Assembly: GCF_965661665.1 (NCBI RefSeq)
Contig: NZ_CBFIEO010000002.1
Span: 124,001 to 188,000 of the forward strand
DNA from: Cognatiyoonia sp965661665
GTDB taxonomy: Bacteria > Pseudomonadota > Alphaproteobacteria > Rhodobacterales > Rhodobacteraceae
Length of the DNA: 64,000 nt
Direction: 5' to 3'
In this document: in pieces, positions 1 to 9,214 of the stretch
Layout of the letters: each line of letters starts with the position of its first letter
Position numbering within the stretch: the first letter of the stretch is position 1
Notes under the pieces: generated by a model
The model's input: only the letters and a program-made list of their open reading frames with translations
What the model was told of the DNA's origin: nothing
Database searches by the model: none
Translations under genes and position numbers: made by a program

Positions 1-265
1 CCCAAGAACTGCTTTTCAGAGAGCCAGACAACATAGGGGGCCTTGCCCACGGCACGCATGGCAAACAGCGCTGGCCCTAAGAACCATGTGCCGTCTTCGG
101 CAGCGCAGTTTTTGCGATGAAGAGACCGCCGGAGGGCAGTGCGTCGTAGATCTGCTGGATGTGGTGGTCAACGTTGGGGACAAGGTGCAGAAGGTTGAGT
201 GCGATCACCACGTCTTGATGCGGGCCGATGGGCGCGTCAGCGTAGGCGACTTCGTCACGGATATT
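1..265 (-). pseudogene. Class I SAM-dependent methyltransferase remnant (C-terminal part, frameshifted, runs off the left edge)
   Basis: Read on the minus strand, about 265 down to 89 encodes a typical post-motif-III methyltransferase stretch (DVVIALNLLHLVPN, then SGGLFIAKTALP). The homologous text then continues in a different frame from 86 down to 1 (WFLGPALFAMRAVGKAPY, then VVWLSEKQF). The shift lies at about 87-88. The pattern of aliphatic strand, HLV, PGGLF.xKT and GKAPYV is known from small Rhodobacterales SAM methyltransferases. The SAM-binding N-terminus is absent: the similarity stops near 255-265, where a LysR remnant on the other strand begins. I infer a dead gene fragment. Its 3' end lies outside the window. 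The family assignment is by eye. Confidence 0.6.
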
Positions 266-874
266 TTTGCGCAGTTGGTGATGCCTGCGGTGGTGATTGA
301 GATGAAACGTCGCGCGCCGCAGGTGCGGATTGATGTGCTGGCGTCAAATTTGCTGTCGGATTTGTAGCGGCGGGAGGCGGATATTGCCATTCGCCATGTG
401 GTGCCGACCCAGCCTGAATTGATTGCGCGCAAGGTGCGGGACGGGCATGGGCGGCTTTACGCCAGCTGCGCCTATATCCTCGCGCATGGTCCGTTTGAGA
501 CGGCGGAGGACCTGAAACTTGCCGATTTTGTCGGCGCGGGTGGCGATGAGACGGAGATGTTGCAAGCGATCCGCAGCTTTGGCGTGGATATCGCGCCGGA
601 GCATCTTTGCGTGATGTCAGACAGCGATATTGGCGCGTGGGAGATGGTCAGCGGGGGACTGGGGGTGATGCCGATGTTGGAGGAATTGGCGGTGGGCTGT
701 CCTGATATGCAGGTTTTACTGCTGGACGCGCCGATTTACGAGGTGCCCTATTACCTGACCATGTATCGGGAATTGTGCTCTTCCCGCCGTATCAGGCTGG
801 TGTTTGATGCGCTGGTAGAGATGCTGTCGGCACCGACCCTCCCCTTTTGGGAGGGGCCTGGGTTTTCGCGGTAG
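256..874 (+). pseudogene. LysR-family transcriptional regulator remnant (effector domain only, in-frame TAG)
   Basis: Reading frame 2 shows the LysR effector-binding fold: TDIFAQLVMPAVV, MKRRAPQVRIDVLAS, then RREADIAIRHV, and later SDIGAWEMVSGGLGVMPML. The two halves are in one frame but are split by a TAG at 365-367, just before RREADIAIR, where family members read straight through. The N-terminal winged helix-turn-helix (about 90 residues) is missing. Upstream DNA instead matches a methyltransferase on the opposite strand. Two lesions, loss of the DNA-binding domain and a nonsense codon, make function very unlikely. The frame ends at 874, 1 base before the end of the convergent aldolase gene. 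Confidence 0.75.
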
Positions 875-875
875 C

Positions 876-1529
876 TTAAAGGATTTTGATGCCTGCTTTT
901 TTAACGTCGGCCATGAACCCTGCGAGGCCTTTGTCGGTCAGCACGTGATCGGCCATTTTCTTGATAACAGCGGGTGGGGCTGTGGCCACGTCCGCGCCGA
1001 TCTTGGCACATTCGCTCATGTGGTTGGCTGAGCGGATGGAGGCGGCGAGGATCTGTGTCTCAAACCCATAGTTGTCATAGATGTCGCGGATGTCAGCGAT
1101 CAGCTCCACCCCGTCGAGGTTGATGTCGTCCAAGCGGCCGATGAAGGGGCTGATGAACGTGGCACCCGCCTTCGCGGCCAAGAGCGCTTGATTGGCAGAA
1201 AAGCAAAGCGTGACGTTGACCATCGTGCCTTCGTCGCTGAGCGCTTTGCAGGTTTGCAGACCTGCCCATGTGAGCGGCACTTTCACAGCGATGTTGTCAG
1301 CGATTTTTGCCAGTTTACGGCCTTCGGCCAGCATCGTATCAGCGTCGAGTGCCACAACTTCGGCAGAGACGGGGCCGTCAACGATGTCGCAGATTTCCTT
1401 GGTGACTTCGAGGATATCGCGGCCTGATTTTGCGATCAGGGACGGGTTCGTGGTGACGCCATCGACCATTCCCAAAGCATGCAGTTCCTTGATCTGGTCG
1501 ATCTCGGCGGTATCAACAAAAAATTTCAT
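876..1529 (-). CDS. fsa: Fructose-6-phosphate aldolase / small transaldolase
   Basis: Cytosolic TIM-barrel enzyme of the transaldolase superfamily, 217 residues, the usual length of the small FSA/TalC class. It transfers or cleaves a dihydroxyacetone unit through a lysine Schiff base in pentose-phosphate/sugar metabolism. Visible signatures are MKFFVDTAEI at the start, GVTTNPSLI at 24-32, the active-site lysine in AVKVPLT (K83), and NVTLCFSANQALLAAKAGA. The C-terminal TAPPAVIKKM resembles bacterial transaldolases, so true transaldolase activity cannot be told from aldolase by eye. The start is fixed by the conserved MKFFVD. It is divergent from priA; only about 90 bp separate the two starts. 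Confidence 0.9.
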   Translation of the reverse strand: MKFFVDTAEIDQIKELHALGMVDGVTTNPSLIAKSGRDILEVTKEICDIVDGPVSAEVVALDADTMLAEGRKLAKIADNIAVKVPLTWAGLQTCKALSDEGTMVNVTLCFSANQALLAAKAGATFISPFIGRLDDINLDGVELIADIRDIYDNYGFETQILAASIRSANHMSECAKIGADVATAPPAVIKKMADHVLTDKGLAGFMADVKKAGIKIL

Positions 1530-1619
1530 GGGCTTTCTCCAGCGGTGGGTTGGCGTTTGCTTAGGTGTCGTTTACCTCATGGGGGTGACTGCCGAAACCC
1601 CAAATACGCTGGCGCGACC

Positions 1620-3812
1620 ATGAGCGAGATGTTCTTTCACGAGGGCGATCTCGTCGGTGTGTTGACCGCGCAACCACTGGATCGCGTTCTGGATTACAAA
1701 GCGCCTGAGGGCGGTGTGATGTTGGGCGCATTTGTGGAGGTGCCGCTGGGTCCGCGCAAGGTTTTGGGCGTCGTGTGGGGCCAAGGCGTGGGGGATTATG
1801 ACCGCGCCAAGATCCGATCCGTGATCCGCGTTTTGGACGTGGCCCCAATGCGTGAAGAGATGCAGGAGTTTCTGACCCGCGCGGCGGATTACACGCTGAC
1901 ACCGATGTCGGCGATGCTGCGGCTGGCAACCCGTGCGCCGGGCTTGGGCGATTCGCCCTCGATGCGGAAGGTCTACCGGTTGGGCGATGCTGTCCCCGAC
2001 CGCATGACACCAGCGCGGGAGAAGGTTTTGGCCGTTTTGCGGGACTATGGCGGCTTGTCGTTTACCTTGAAAGAGGTGGCGGAGATGGCGGGTGTCGGCA
2101 GCTCCGTCGTCAAAGGTTTGGTCAAGCAAGGTGCGGTGCGGGAAAAGGATACGTCACGCGATACACCTTACCCTGCGCTGGATCCTGACTATGGCGGCAA
2201 AGAGCTGACCGCGGATCAGGCGGCTGTTGCTGATGTCTTGCGGACAGGAATCTGGTCAGGGGCCTATGGCACGACATTGCTGAAGGGCGTGACAGGGTCT
2301 GGCAAGACAGAAGTTTATTTGGAGGCTGTGGCAGAATGCTTGCGACAGGGGCGGCAAGCCTTGGTTCTGTTGCCGGAGATTGCGCTGACGGGAGAGTTCT
2401 TGACCCGTGTGGAGGCACGGTTCGGGATGAAACCTGCGGAATGGCATTCCGGCGTTACGATGACGGAGCGGCGGCGCTGTTGGAAGATGGTTGGGCAAGG
2501 CGATGCGCAGCTCGTTGTGGGGGCACGGTCGGCGCTGTTTCTGCCGTATCAAAACCTTGGCCTGATAGTGGTCGATGAGGAGCATGACACCTCCTACAAA
2601 CAGGAAGATGGCGTGATGTATAACGCCCGCGACATGACGGTGCTGCGGGCGGCGATCAATGGGGCGCAGGTGGTGCTGGCTTCGGCCACGCCAAGCCTTG
2701 AGAGCTGGGCTAATGTGGAGGCGGGGAAATATACCCGTCAGACGCTTAATGCGCGGTTCGGGGCGGCGGTGATGCCAAAAATGTTGGCCATTGATATGCG
2801 CAGCGAAGAGGTGCCCGGTGGCACATGGGTGTCGCCCAGCCTGCGCGGTGCCCTGCAGGACCGGCTGGAGAAGGGGGAGCAATCGCTCATCTTCCTCAAC
2901 CGTCGTGGCTATGCGCCGGTGACGCTCTGTAGGGCCTGTGGGCATCAGATCGGCTGCGATCATTGCGACGCGCGGATGGTGGAGCATCGGTTCCTGAAGC
3001 GGCTGATGTGTCATCAGTGTGGGGAGACGAAACCCATACCCAGCGTGTGCCCCCATTGTGAGGCGGAAGATCGTTTGTCCGCCGTCGGTCCAGGCGTGGA
3101 GCGGATGGGTGAAGAGGTGACAGCGCTATTCCCAGAGGCACGGGTCGCTGTGTTGTCATCGGACCTTTATGGCTCCGCGCGCGCGATGAAGGCGCATATT
3201 GAGGAGATTGCAGAGGGCGGCTCCGATATCATCATTGGGACGCAGTTGGTGGCCAAGGGGCATAACTTTCCCAACCTCACGCTTGTCGGTGTTATTGACG
3301 CGGATTTGGGGCTGCAAGGGTCGGATCTGCGGGCGGCGGAACGAACTTTTCAACTGATGCGGCAGGTGGCTGGCCGTTCAGGACGGGCGGAGAAGCCGGG
3401 GGAGGCGTTGTTGCAGACCTATCAGCCAGAACACCCTGTGATCCGCGCGATTTTGGCAGGTGACGAGGAGAGCTTTTGGGCGACGGAAGCGGCGGAGCGT
3501 AAACAGGCCGGTGTGCCGCCCTATGGTCGGATGGCGGGGATCGTGCTGAGCAGTCCGAATGTCGAAGAAGCCTTGGATCTTGGCACCGACATGGCCCGCC
3601 GCGATGCACCTTTGCGCCGGATCGGGGCGCAGGTCTTTGGCCCTGCGCCTGCGCCAATTGCGCGGATCAGGGGGCGGCATCGGGTGCGTTTGCTGGTGAA
3701 GGCGGAAAAGACTGCGCCGTTGCAGCGGGCCTTGGCGGAATGGGTGGAGCAGTTCAAACTGTCCTCCAACCTGCGGATGAGCATCGATATTGATCCACAT
3801 AGTTTCTATTAG
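1620..3812 (+). CDS. priA: Primosomal protein N' (replication restart helicase PriA)
   Basis: 3'-to-5' superfamily 2 DNA helicase that recognises stalled forks and reloads DnaB. With the ATG at 1620 it has 730 residues, normal for alphaproteobacterial PriA. Longer in-frame extensions would run into the divergent aldolase gene. An N-terminal fork-binding domain precedes Walker A GVTGSGKTEVY (about residue 222) and the DEEH box VVDEEHDTSYKQEDG (about 317). Eight cysteines in CRACGHQIGCDHC and CHQCGE...CPHCEAE (about 437-480) form the two zinc sites. The helicase C-terminal motif GRSGRAEKPGEALLQT is intact. It lies just 8 bases upstream of the broken DHDPS-family gene. Confidence 0.97.
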   Translation: MSEMFFHEGDLVGVLTAQPLDRVLDYKAPEGGVMLGAFVEVPLGPRKVLGVVWGQGVGDYDRAKIRSVIRVLDVAPMREEMQEFLTRAADYTLTPMSAMLRLATRAPGLGDSPSMRKVYRLGDAVPDRMTPAREKVLAVLRDYGGLSFTLKEVAEMAGVGSSVVKGLVKQGAVREKDTSRDTPYPALDPDYGGKELTADQAAVADVLRTGIWSGAYGTTLLKGVTGSGKTEVYLEAVAECLRQGRQALVLLPEIALTGEFLTRVEARFGMKPAEWHSGVTMTERRRCWKMVGQGDAQLVVGARSALFLPYQNLGLIVVDEEHDTSYKQEDGVMYNARDMTVLRAAINGAQVVLASATPSLESWANVEAGKYTRQTLNARFGAAVMPKMLAIDMRSEEVPGGTWVSPSLRGALQDRLEKGEQSLIFLNRRGYAPVTLCRACGHQIGCDHCDARMVEHRFLKRLMCHQCGETKPIPSVCPHCEAEDRLSAVGPGVERMGEEVTALFPEARVAVLSSDLYGSARAMKAHIEEIAEGGSDIIIGTQLVAKGHNFPNLTLVGVIDADLGLQGSDLRAAERTFQLMRQVAGRSGRAEKPGEALLQTYQPEHPVIRAILAGDEESFWATEAAERKQAGVPPYGRMAGIVLSSPNVEEALDLGTDMARRDAPLRRIGAQVFGPAPAPIARIRGRHRVRLLVKAEKTAPLQRALAEWVEQFKLSSNLRMSIDIDPHSFY

Positions 3813-3820
3813 GGGTCCTT

Positions 3821-4699
3821 ATGTTCAAAGGATTTTCAGCTTTTCCGATCACGCCCGCTAACTCGGATGGCGTGGTACAGACCGATGCGTTGCAGCGTGT
3901 CTTGGCGCGGCTGGAGGGGAGTGGTGTAGCCTCTGTCGGGTTGCTGGGCAGTACGGGCACTTGCATGTTCAAGTCGTGTGCGGAGCGGCAACGCGCCGTG
4001 GCGGCGGCGCGCGAGGTGATGACCGATTTGCCGCTGATCTTGGGTGTTGGTGCGATGCGGACGAGCTAGGCTGTGGCGCTTGCCAAAGATGCGCAGGCCG
4101 CAGGAGCAGATGCGCTGTTGATGGCGCCCGTGTCCTACAACCCGCTGACAGCGGAAGAAGTGGCGCAGCACTATATGGCCGTGGCCGCCGCAACCGATCT
4201 GCCGCTTTGCATCTACAACAATCCGGGCACCACGAATTTCACATTCTCCTACGTGCTCTTGGCGCGGTTGGCGCAGATCGACACTGTGCAAGCGGTGTAA
4301 ATGCCGCTGCCTGAAGATTGTGATTTTAGGTCCGTGATGGAGGCGTTGCCGGATCATTTGGAGGTCGGGTTTTCTGGCGACTGGGGCATGGCCGATGCGT
4401 TTATGAGCGGAGCAGTATCGTTCTATAGCGCAATCGCAGGGACGTGGCCCGTGCCCTTGGTGGCTTTGGAGGAGGCGGCCGTCGCTGGCGACGCGGCACC
4501 TATGCAAGCGCTAAGCGATGAATTGAGCGTGCTTTGGGACCTCTGCAAGACCGTCGGCAGTGTGCGCGTCGCGCATGCTTTGGCGCAGGAGATGGGTTTG
4601 ATTACGACCAGCCTACCTCGGCCCTTGTTAGACTTTGACGGCACGGTGCGGGCGCAGGTGCGCGGGCTTGCCCAACAGCTTGGAGTCGACGCGGGCTAA
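3821..4699 (+). pseudogene. Dihydrodipicolinate synthase-family aldolase/lyase, broken by two in-frame stops
   Basis: A single frame of 292 codons, the normal length of the DHDPS/N-acetylneuraminate lyase family, is interrupted twice. A TAG at 4067-4069 falls in GAMRTS-stop-AVALAKDA, where a Glu codon is usual. A TAA at 4298-4300 falls in DTVQAV-stop-MPLPED. The second stop is 28 codons after the catalytic tyrosine of IYNNPGTTNF, the exact spacing between Tyr133 and the Schiff-base Lys161 of E. coli DapA, so it replaces the catalytic lysine. Both are one substitution away from sense codons (GAG, AAA). Frame and length are otherwise preserved, which suggests recent inactivation. Whether it made dihydrodipicolinate or processed another keto acid cannot be told. 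Confidence 0.9.
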
Positions 4700-4758
4700 C
4701 GAACACCTATTTCCTTTTCCGAATACGCGTGATTGCATGCAAGGCGGAGGACCGGATC

Positions 4759-5853
4759 ATGACAGACACCCCGATCAGAGCAGAGGTTTTGTTGCCGACG
4801 CAGGAACTGCGCGATGATCTGCCGTTCTACACCAAGGTGTTGGGGATGCGGATGGACACGATCTTTCCCGCAGATGACCCGACCACGGCGACGTTTTCTG
4901 GCCACGGTCTCAACATCCGCATCGAAAAAGGCGTAGCGGTAGAGCCTGGCGTTTTGCGTATTCTAACCGACGATGTTGCGGGGTTTGCTGACGGCGCGAC
5001 GGAGCTGATGGCCCCCAATGGCACGCGGATTGAGATTGCACCGCTGACGCCTGTGGCCGATGTGCCGGTCGTGGAGCATGAATATCAGGTGCGGCGGTTG
5101 CGGGATGAGGCGCCATGGGTGATCGGGCGCGCAGGCATGCATTACCGCGACCTCATTTCCTCGCGCTTGGGTGGGGCAATCATAGCCAGCCATATTCGCA
5201 TTCCCGATGGCGGGCCCGTGCCAGATCAGGTGCATTATCATACGGTCGGGTTTCAACTGATCTTTTGCTATCGTGGCTGGGTTGACCTGCTTTATGAGGA
5301 TCAGGGCGAGATGATGCGTCTTCACGCGGGCAATTGCGTTACGCAGCCGCCCGGTATCCGGCACCGTGTTGTCTATGCCTCCCCCGATATAGAGGTGATA
5401 GAGGTGGGGGTTCCGGCGGAGCATGTGACCACCATCGATCATGAGATGGAACTGCCTAACGGCATGGTGAATCCTGATCGGGAGTGGGATGGGCAAAAGT
5501 TCGTGCATCACGAAAAGGACAAAGCGGTCTGGACTCCATTCCGTATCCCCGGCTTCAAATCGCGTGACACGGGCATCAGTGCTGGCACGAAGGGCGTCGC
5601 AGGCATCCATGTGGCGCAGTTTGAAGCGGGCGTAACAGCGCCGACGGTGCATGATGCGGACATCCATTTCACTTTCGTGATGGAAGGGCGCATGACGTTG
5701 CAGGCTGACGGGCAGCCATCTTCCGAGTTGGAAGCGGGGGATGCCTTCGTCATTCCACCCGGTTTGGCGACGCACTATGTCGACTGTTCGGATGATTTAG
5801 AATTGCTGGAAGTCGCCCTGCGTGGGGATTTCACGTCACAGGTTGTGGGCTGA
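4759..5853 (+). CDS. VOC-domain plus double-cupin protein, function unknown
   Basis: 364 residues. Residues 1-100 look like a vicinal-oxygen-chelate (glyoxalase/bleomycin-resistance) half: EVLLPTQELRDDLPFYTKVLGMRMDTIFP is the standard first VOC strand and helix. Two cupin barrels follow: one near 125-215 (HYHTVGFQLIFCYRGWVDLLYEDQGE, then QPPGIRHRVVYASPDIEVIEV) and one near 285-360 (HVAQFEAGVTAPTVHDADIHFTFVMEG, then FVIPPGLATHYVDC). Histidine-rich metal positions are visible in both. The ATG at 4759 is chosen because AGGCGGAGG sits about 8 bases upstream. No substrate can be assigned. Sugar or keto-acid chemistry linked to the neighbouring dead DHDPS gene is only a guess. Confidence 0.8.
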   Translation: MTDTPIRAEVLLPTQELRDDLPFYTKVLGMRMDTIFPADDPTTATFSGHGLNIRIEKGVAVEPGVLRILTDDVAGFADGATELMAPNGTRIEIAPLTPVADVPVVEHEYQVRRLRDEAPWVIGRAGMHYRDLISSRLGGAIIASHIRIPDGGPVPDQVHYHTVGFQLIFCYRGWVDLLYEDQGEMMRLHAGNCVTQPPGIRHRVVYASPDIEVIEVGVPAEHVTTIDHEMELPNGMVNPDREWDGQKFVHHEKDKAVWTPFRIPGFKSRDTGISAGTKGVAGIHVAQFEAGVTAPTVHDADIHFTFVMEGRMTLQADGQPSSELEAGDAFVIPPGLATHYVDCSDDLELLEVALRGDFTSQVVG

Positions 5854-5920
5854 TCTGAGAGGCCCTTGAAGCCTCCACCCCGCGCCCACATCTAAGGGTC
5901 GGATCAAGGCGGGGCCAGCC

Positions 5921-7175
5921 ATGTCAGACCTACCATACGTCGTCATTATCGGAGCGGGGTTTTGGGGGCTTTCAGCGGCAAAGACGCTGGCCCAAGCACC
6001 CGTACGGGTGACGCTGATCGACAAACAGAACCACCACCTTTTCCAGCCGCTCCTGTATCAAGTGGCCACCGCTGCGCTCACCCCTGCTGACATTGCGGTG
6101 CCGGTGCGGTGGATTTTGCGCAAACAAAAGAACGCGCCGGTGGTGATGGATCGCGTGGTGGATGTGGATGCGGTGGCTCAGGTTGTTGTTACCGAGAGTG
6201 GCCAACGGATTGGCTATGATACGCTCATCATCGCGACAGGGGCGCGGCACAGCTATTTTTGGCAATGACGCTTGGGCCGAGGATGCGCCGGGATTGAAAA
6301 CCTTGGATGACGCGCTGAACCTGCGGGAGAAGATCCTGACCGCATTTGAACGCGCGGAACTGGCGATGGGTGCTGATCCTGAGATAGCGAAGCGGCTGCA
6401 TGCCTTTGTTGTGATTGGCGCAGGCCCAACAGGGGTCGAAACGGCTGGCGCGATCGCGGAACTGGCCCAATCGATGGCGCGGGATTTACGGAACATTCGG
6501 GCCGAGGATACCAAGGTTTTGCTGCTAGAAGGCGGGCCGCGAGTATTGCAGTCTTTCAAAGACAAGCTGTCCTGTCGGGCGGAGGCGGACTTGCAGGCGC
6601 TGGGCGTTGAGGTGCGCACCAATACGATGGTGACGGATATCAAGTACGGGCGATTGCAAACCTCCACCGGAGAGGTTTTGGCCAAAACCGTGGTTTGGGC
6701 GGCGGGCGTGCAAGCCTCCCCAGCCGCGCGGTGGTTGGGGCTTGAAGCCGGTCGCAGCGGGCATGTGTTTGTGGATACGACCTTGAGGGCCGAAGGGTTT
6801 GAGAACGTCTATGTCATCGGTGACACCGCGGACCGGATGGAGGGGGACGGCCCCGTGCCTGGTATTGCGCCTGTGGCGAAACAGATGGGCGTCTATGTCG
6901 GCAAGCGCATCGCGGCAGAGGTGCGCGGCGCGGCGTTCGACAAACCGTTCCGCTATTCCGATGCAGGCGCATTGGCAACGATTGTGCGCAACAAGGCGCT
7001 CGCAGATATTTTTGGTCTGCGGGTCACAGGCTTTATTGGCTGGATTCTGTGGGGTGCTGCCCACGTCTATTTCTTGATCGGGATCAAGAACCGGCTTTTC
7101 GTCACGCTTTAACGGATTTGGTCTTGTGTGACGTGGCAGAGCGGTGTGCGGCTTATCATGCAGCGCAGCGACTGA
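5921..7175 (+). pseudogene. ndh: Type II NADH dehydrogenase (NDH-2), frameshifted and with a late nonsense codon
   Basis: The first frame (5921-6255) begins SDLPYVVIIGAGFWGLSAAK, an FAD-binding GxGxxG fold, and runs to IIATGARHSYF. The sequence then continues one frame over as GNDAWAEDAPGLKTLDDAL to the end of the NAD-binding domain (VVIGAGPTGVETAGAIAEL) and VIGDTADRMEG. The shift is an extra T in the run at 6256-6260. A second lesion is a TAA at 7110-7112: the frame continues beyond it as WSCVTWQSGVRLI, matching the usual membrane-binding tail, to a TGA at 7173-7175. NDH-2 oxidises NADH and reduces quinone without pumping protons. With two lesions it is probably dead, although the last one alone would remove only about 20 residues. 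Confidence 0.85.
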
Positions 7176-7220
7176 CGATTCCCCCTCGCATCCGTCTGGG
7201 AACAGGCGTAAGCGGGGGTC

Positions 7221-8450
7221 ATGCAGATCGTAAAATTGACAGAGGCCCGCAAGTTTCCCTGGTGGCGCAGCCCCATCGCGTTCCTAGTGCTGGCTGCAAT
7301 CGCGATGCCTGTGGCGTTCAACACGTGGTCGGCGCTGCTCAATAACTTCGTCATTGAAGCCGCAAATTTCGACGGCTCTGACATTGGCTGGCTCCATACG
7401 GTGCGGGAGATACCGGGGTTCCTGGCGGTTGGTGTCATCGCGATCCTGCTTTTCATGCGGGAGCAGGTTTTGGGGGTCGTCTCCCTCTTTGTGCTGGGAT
7501 TGGCGACGGCTCTGACCTCCTATTTCCCATCGATGGCGGGGATTTTGACGCTGACGATGCTGTCCTCCATCGGGTTTCATTATTACGAGACGGTCAATCA
7601 GTCGCTCCAGTTGCAGTGGATTGAGAAATCCCACGCGCCGCAGGTGATTGGCTGGCTGACAGCGGTGGGGTCAGCGGCGACCTTTGTGGCTTATGTACTG
7701 ATCGTGCTGACGTGGAAGACCTATGATCTGAGCTACACGACGGTTTATTGGGCGGGTGGCGGTGTCACTATGGCCCTAGCGATCTACATGTACGTGTCCT
7801 TCCCCCAGTTTGAGGCCCCGCATCCGCAGCGCAAGCAGTTGATCCTGCGCAAGCGCTATTGGCTCTATTATCTGATGCAGTTCATGGCGGGGGCGCGGCG
7901 GCAGATTTTTGTCGTGTTCGCGGGCTTCATGATGGTGGAGCGGTTTGGTTTTGCGGTGCATGAGATCACGCAGCTCTATCTCATCAACCTTGTGGTGACG
8001 ATTGTGGTAGCCCCCATGCTCGGTAAAGCTGTCGCTGTGTTTGGGGAGCGGCGGGCGCTCTTGTTCGAATACGCAGGGCTGGTGGCTGTATTCCTTGCAT
8101 ATGGAGGGGTGTTCTATTTCGGCTGGGGCGTGATGATCGCGGCCGCGCTCTATATCCTCGACCATATCTTCTTTGCGCTGGCCTTGGCGTTGAAGACCTA
8201 TTTCCAGAAAATTGCTGATCCTGAGGATATCGCGCCGACGGCGGCCGTGGCCTTTACCATCAACCACATCGCGGCGGTCTTACTGCCTGCGATGCTTGGC
8301 TATTTATGGTTGGTGTCACCGGGCATGGTCTTCATTGTTGCGGCGTCGATGGCGGCGGTTTCGTTCTTGTTGGCATTGCTGATCCCGCGCCATCCGGAGC
8401 CGGGTTTTGAAACAATTCTCTCACGCAAGCGTGTAGCGGCGGCAGAGTAG
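7221..8450 (+). CDS. Major facilitator superfamily transporter
   Basis: 409 residues with about twelve hydrophobic segments arranged as two six-helix halves separated by a basic cytoplasmic loop (FEAPHPQRKQLILRKRYW, about residues 195-215), the standard MFS layout. It begins with a short cytoplasmic tail (MQIVKLTEARKFPWWRSP) and then IAFLVLAAIAMPVAFNTWSALLNNF. An E-S-Q region in helix 4/5 (YYETVNQSLQLQWIE) is unusually polar for a membrane segment and may line the substrate path. No substrate signature is recognised. It follows the broken ndh and precedes msrA, with no evident operon logic. Confidence 0.8.
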   Translation: MQIVKLTEARKFPWWRSPIAFLVLAAIAMPVAFNTWSALLNNFVIEAANFDGSDIGWLHTVREIPGFLAVGVIAILLFMREQVLGVVSLFVLGLATALTSYFPSMAGILTLTMLSSIGFHYYETVNQSLQLQWIEKSHAPQVIGWLTAVGSAATFVAYVLIVLTWKTYDLSYTTVYWAGGGVTMALAIYMYVSFPQFEAPHPQRKQLILRKRYWLYYLMQFMAGARRQIFVVFAGFMMVERFGFAVHEITQLYLINLVVTIVVAPMLGKAVAVFGERRALLFEYAGLVAVFLAYGGVFYFGWGVMIAAALYILDHIFFALALALKTYFQKIADPEDIAPTAAVAFTINHIAAVLLPAMLGYLWLVSPGMVFIVAASMAAVSFLLALLIPRHPEPGFETILSRKRVAAAE

Positions 8451-8505
8451 AAACCACGGCCCCTGCGCCCTATATCTGTGGAAACTAAACAGAATGGAGA
8501 CGCCC

Positions 8506-9156
8506 ATGTTTTTCATGTCATCTGCAAAGTCCGAAATGGTTCAGCCTGACGCCGCCCTTCCAGGTCGTGCGATGGCAATCCCGACGGCGCAGAACCATTT
8601 CGTTTATGGCACGCCTTTGACGGCGGACGTGCCTGCGGGTCATGAGGTTGCGATGTTTGGCATGGGCTGTTTCTGGGGCGTCGAACGGATGTTTTGGAAG
8701 CTTGAGGGCCTCACATCCACGATGGTGGGTTATGCGGGTGGCTATACGCCGAATGCGACATATGAAGAGGTTTGCACGGGCAAGACCGGCCATAATGAGG
8801 TGGTTCGTGTCGTCTATGCCCCAAGCGTTATCACTTATGACGATCTTTTGCGGGTGTTTTGGGAAGGGCATGACCCGACCCAAGGTATGCGGCAGGGCAA
8901 TGACTGTGGGACGCAGTATCGATCTGGCATTTACACCTATTCTGATGAACAGGCCGCGGCGGCTGAGGCGTCCAAGACCGGATTTGAGCTACGGCTAAAG
9001 TCGGCAGGCTACGGCGTGGTGACGACAGAGATCATTCCGGTCCCGGAGTTCTATTTTGCTGAGGAGTATCATCAGCAGTATCTCGCGAAGAACCCCAACG
9101 GCTATTGCGGGATTGGCGGAACAGGTGTGACTTGCCCTATTGGAACTGGCGCATAG
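8506..9156 (+). CDS. msrA: Peptide methionine-S-sulfoxide reductase MsrA
   Basis: Repairs oxidised methionine by reducing the S-epimer of methionine sulfoxide. The catalytic motif GCFWGVE places the nucleophilic cysteine at about residue 55. The family motif GYAGGYTPNATYEEVCTGKTGHNEVV follows, and the C-terminal tail NPNGYCGIGGTGVTCP carries the resolving cysteines. The length of 216 residues is normal for the MsrA class with an N-terminal extension. I chose the ATG at 8506 rather than 8494 because GGAGA lies about 6 bases before it and relatives start MFF. It stands alone between an MFS gene and prmA. Confidence 0.95.
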   Translation: MFFMSSAKSEMVQPDAALPGRAMAIPTAQNHFVYGTPLTADVPAGHEVAMFGMGCFWGVERMFWKLEGLTSTMVGYAGGYTPNATYEEVCTGKTGHNEVVRVVYAPSVITYDDLLRVFWEGHDPTQGMRQGNDCGTQYRSGIYTYSDEQAAAAEASKTGFELRLKSAGYGVVTTEIIPVPEFYFAEEYHQQYLAKNPNGYCGIGGTGVTCPIGTGA

Positions 9157-9214
9157 CATTGTGGTTTTGACCCGCGCAGGCTAACTGAGGGGCGCAACTT
9201 TGAGGCGCCCCCCG

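Noticed and set aside
6250..6265. Programmed frameshift in the T run of ndh
   Set aside because: A slippery heptamer and stimulatory structure are not evident, and a second lesion downstream (TAA 7110-7112) makes decay the better explanation.
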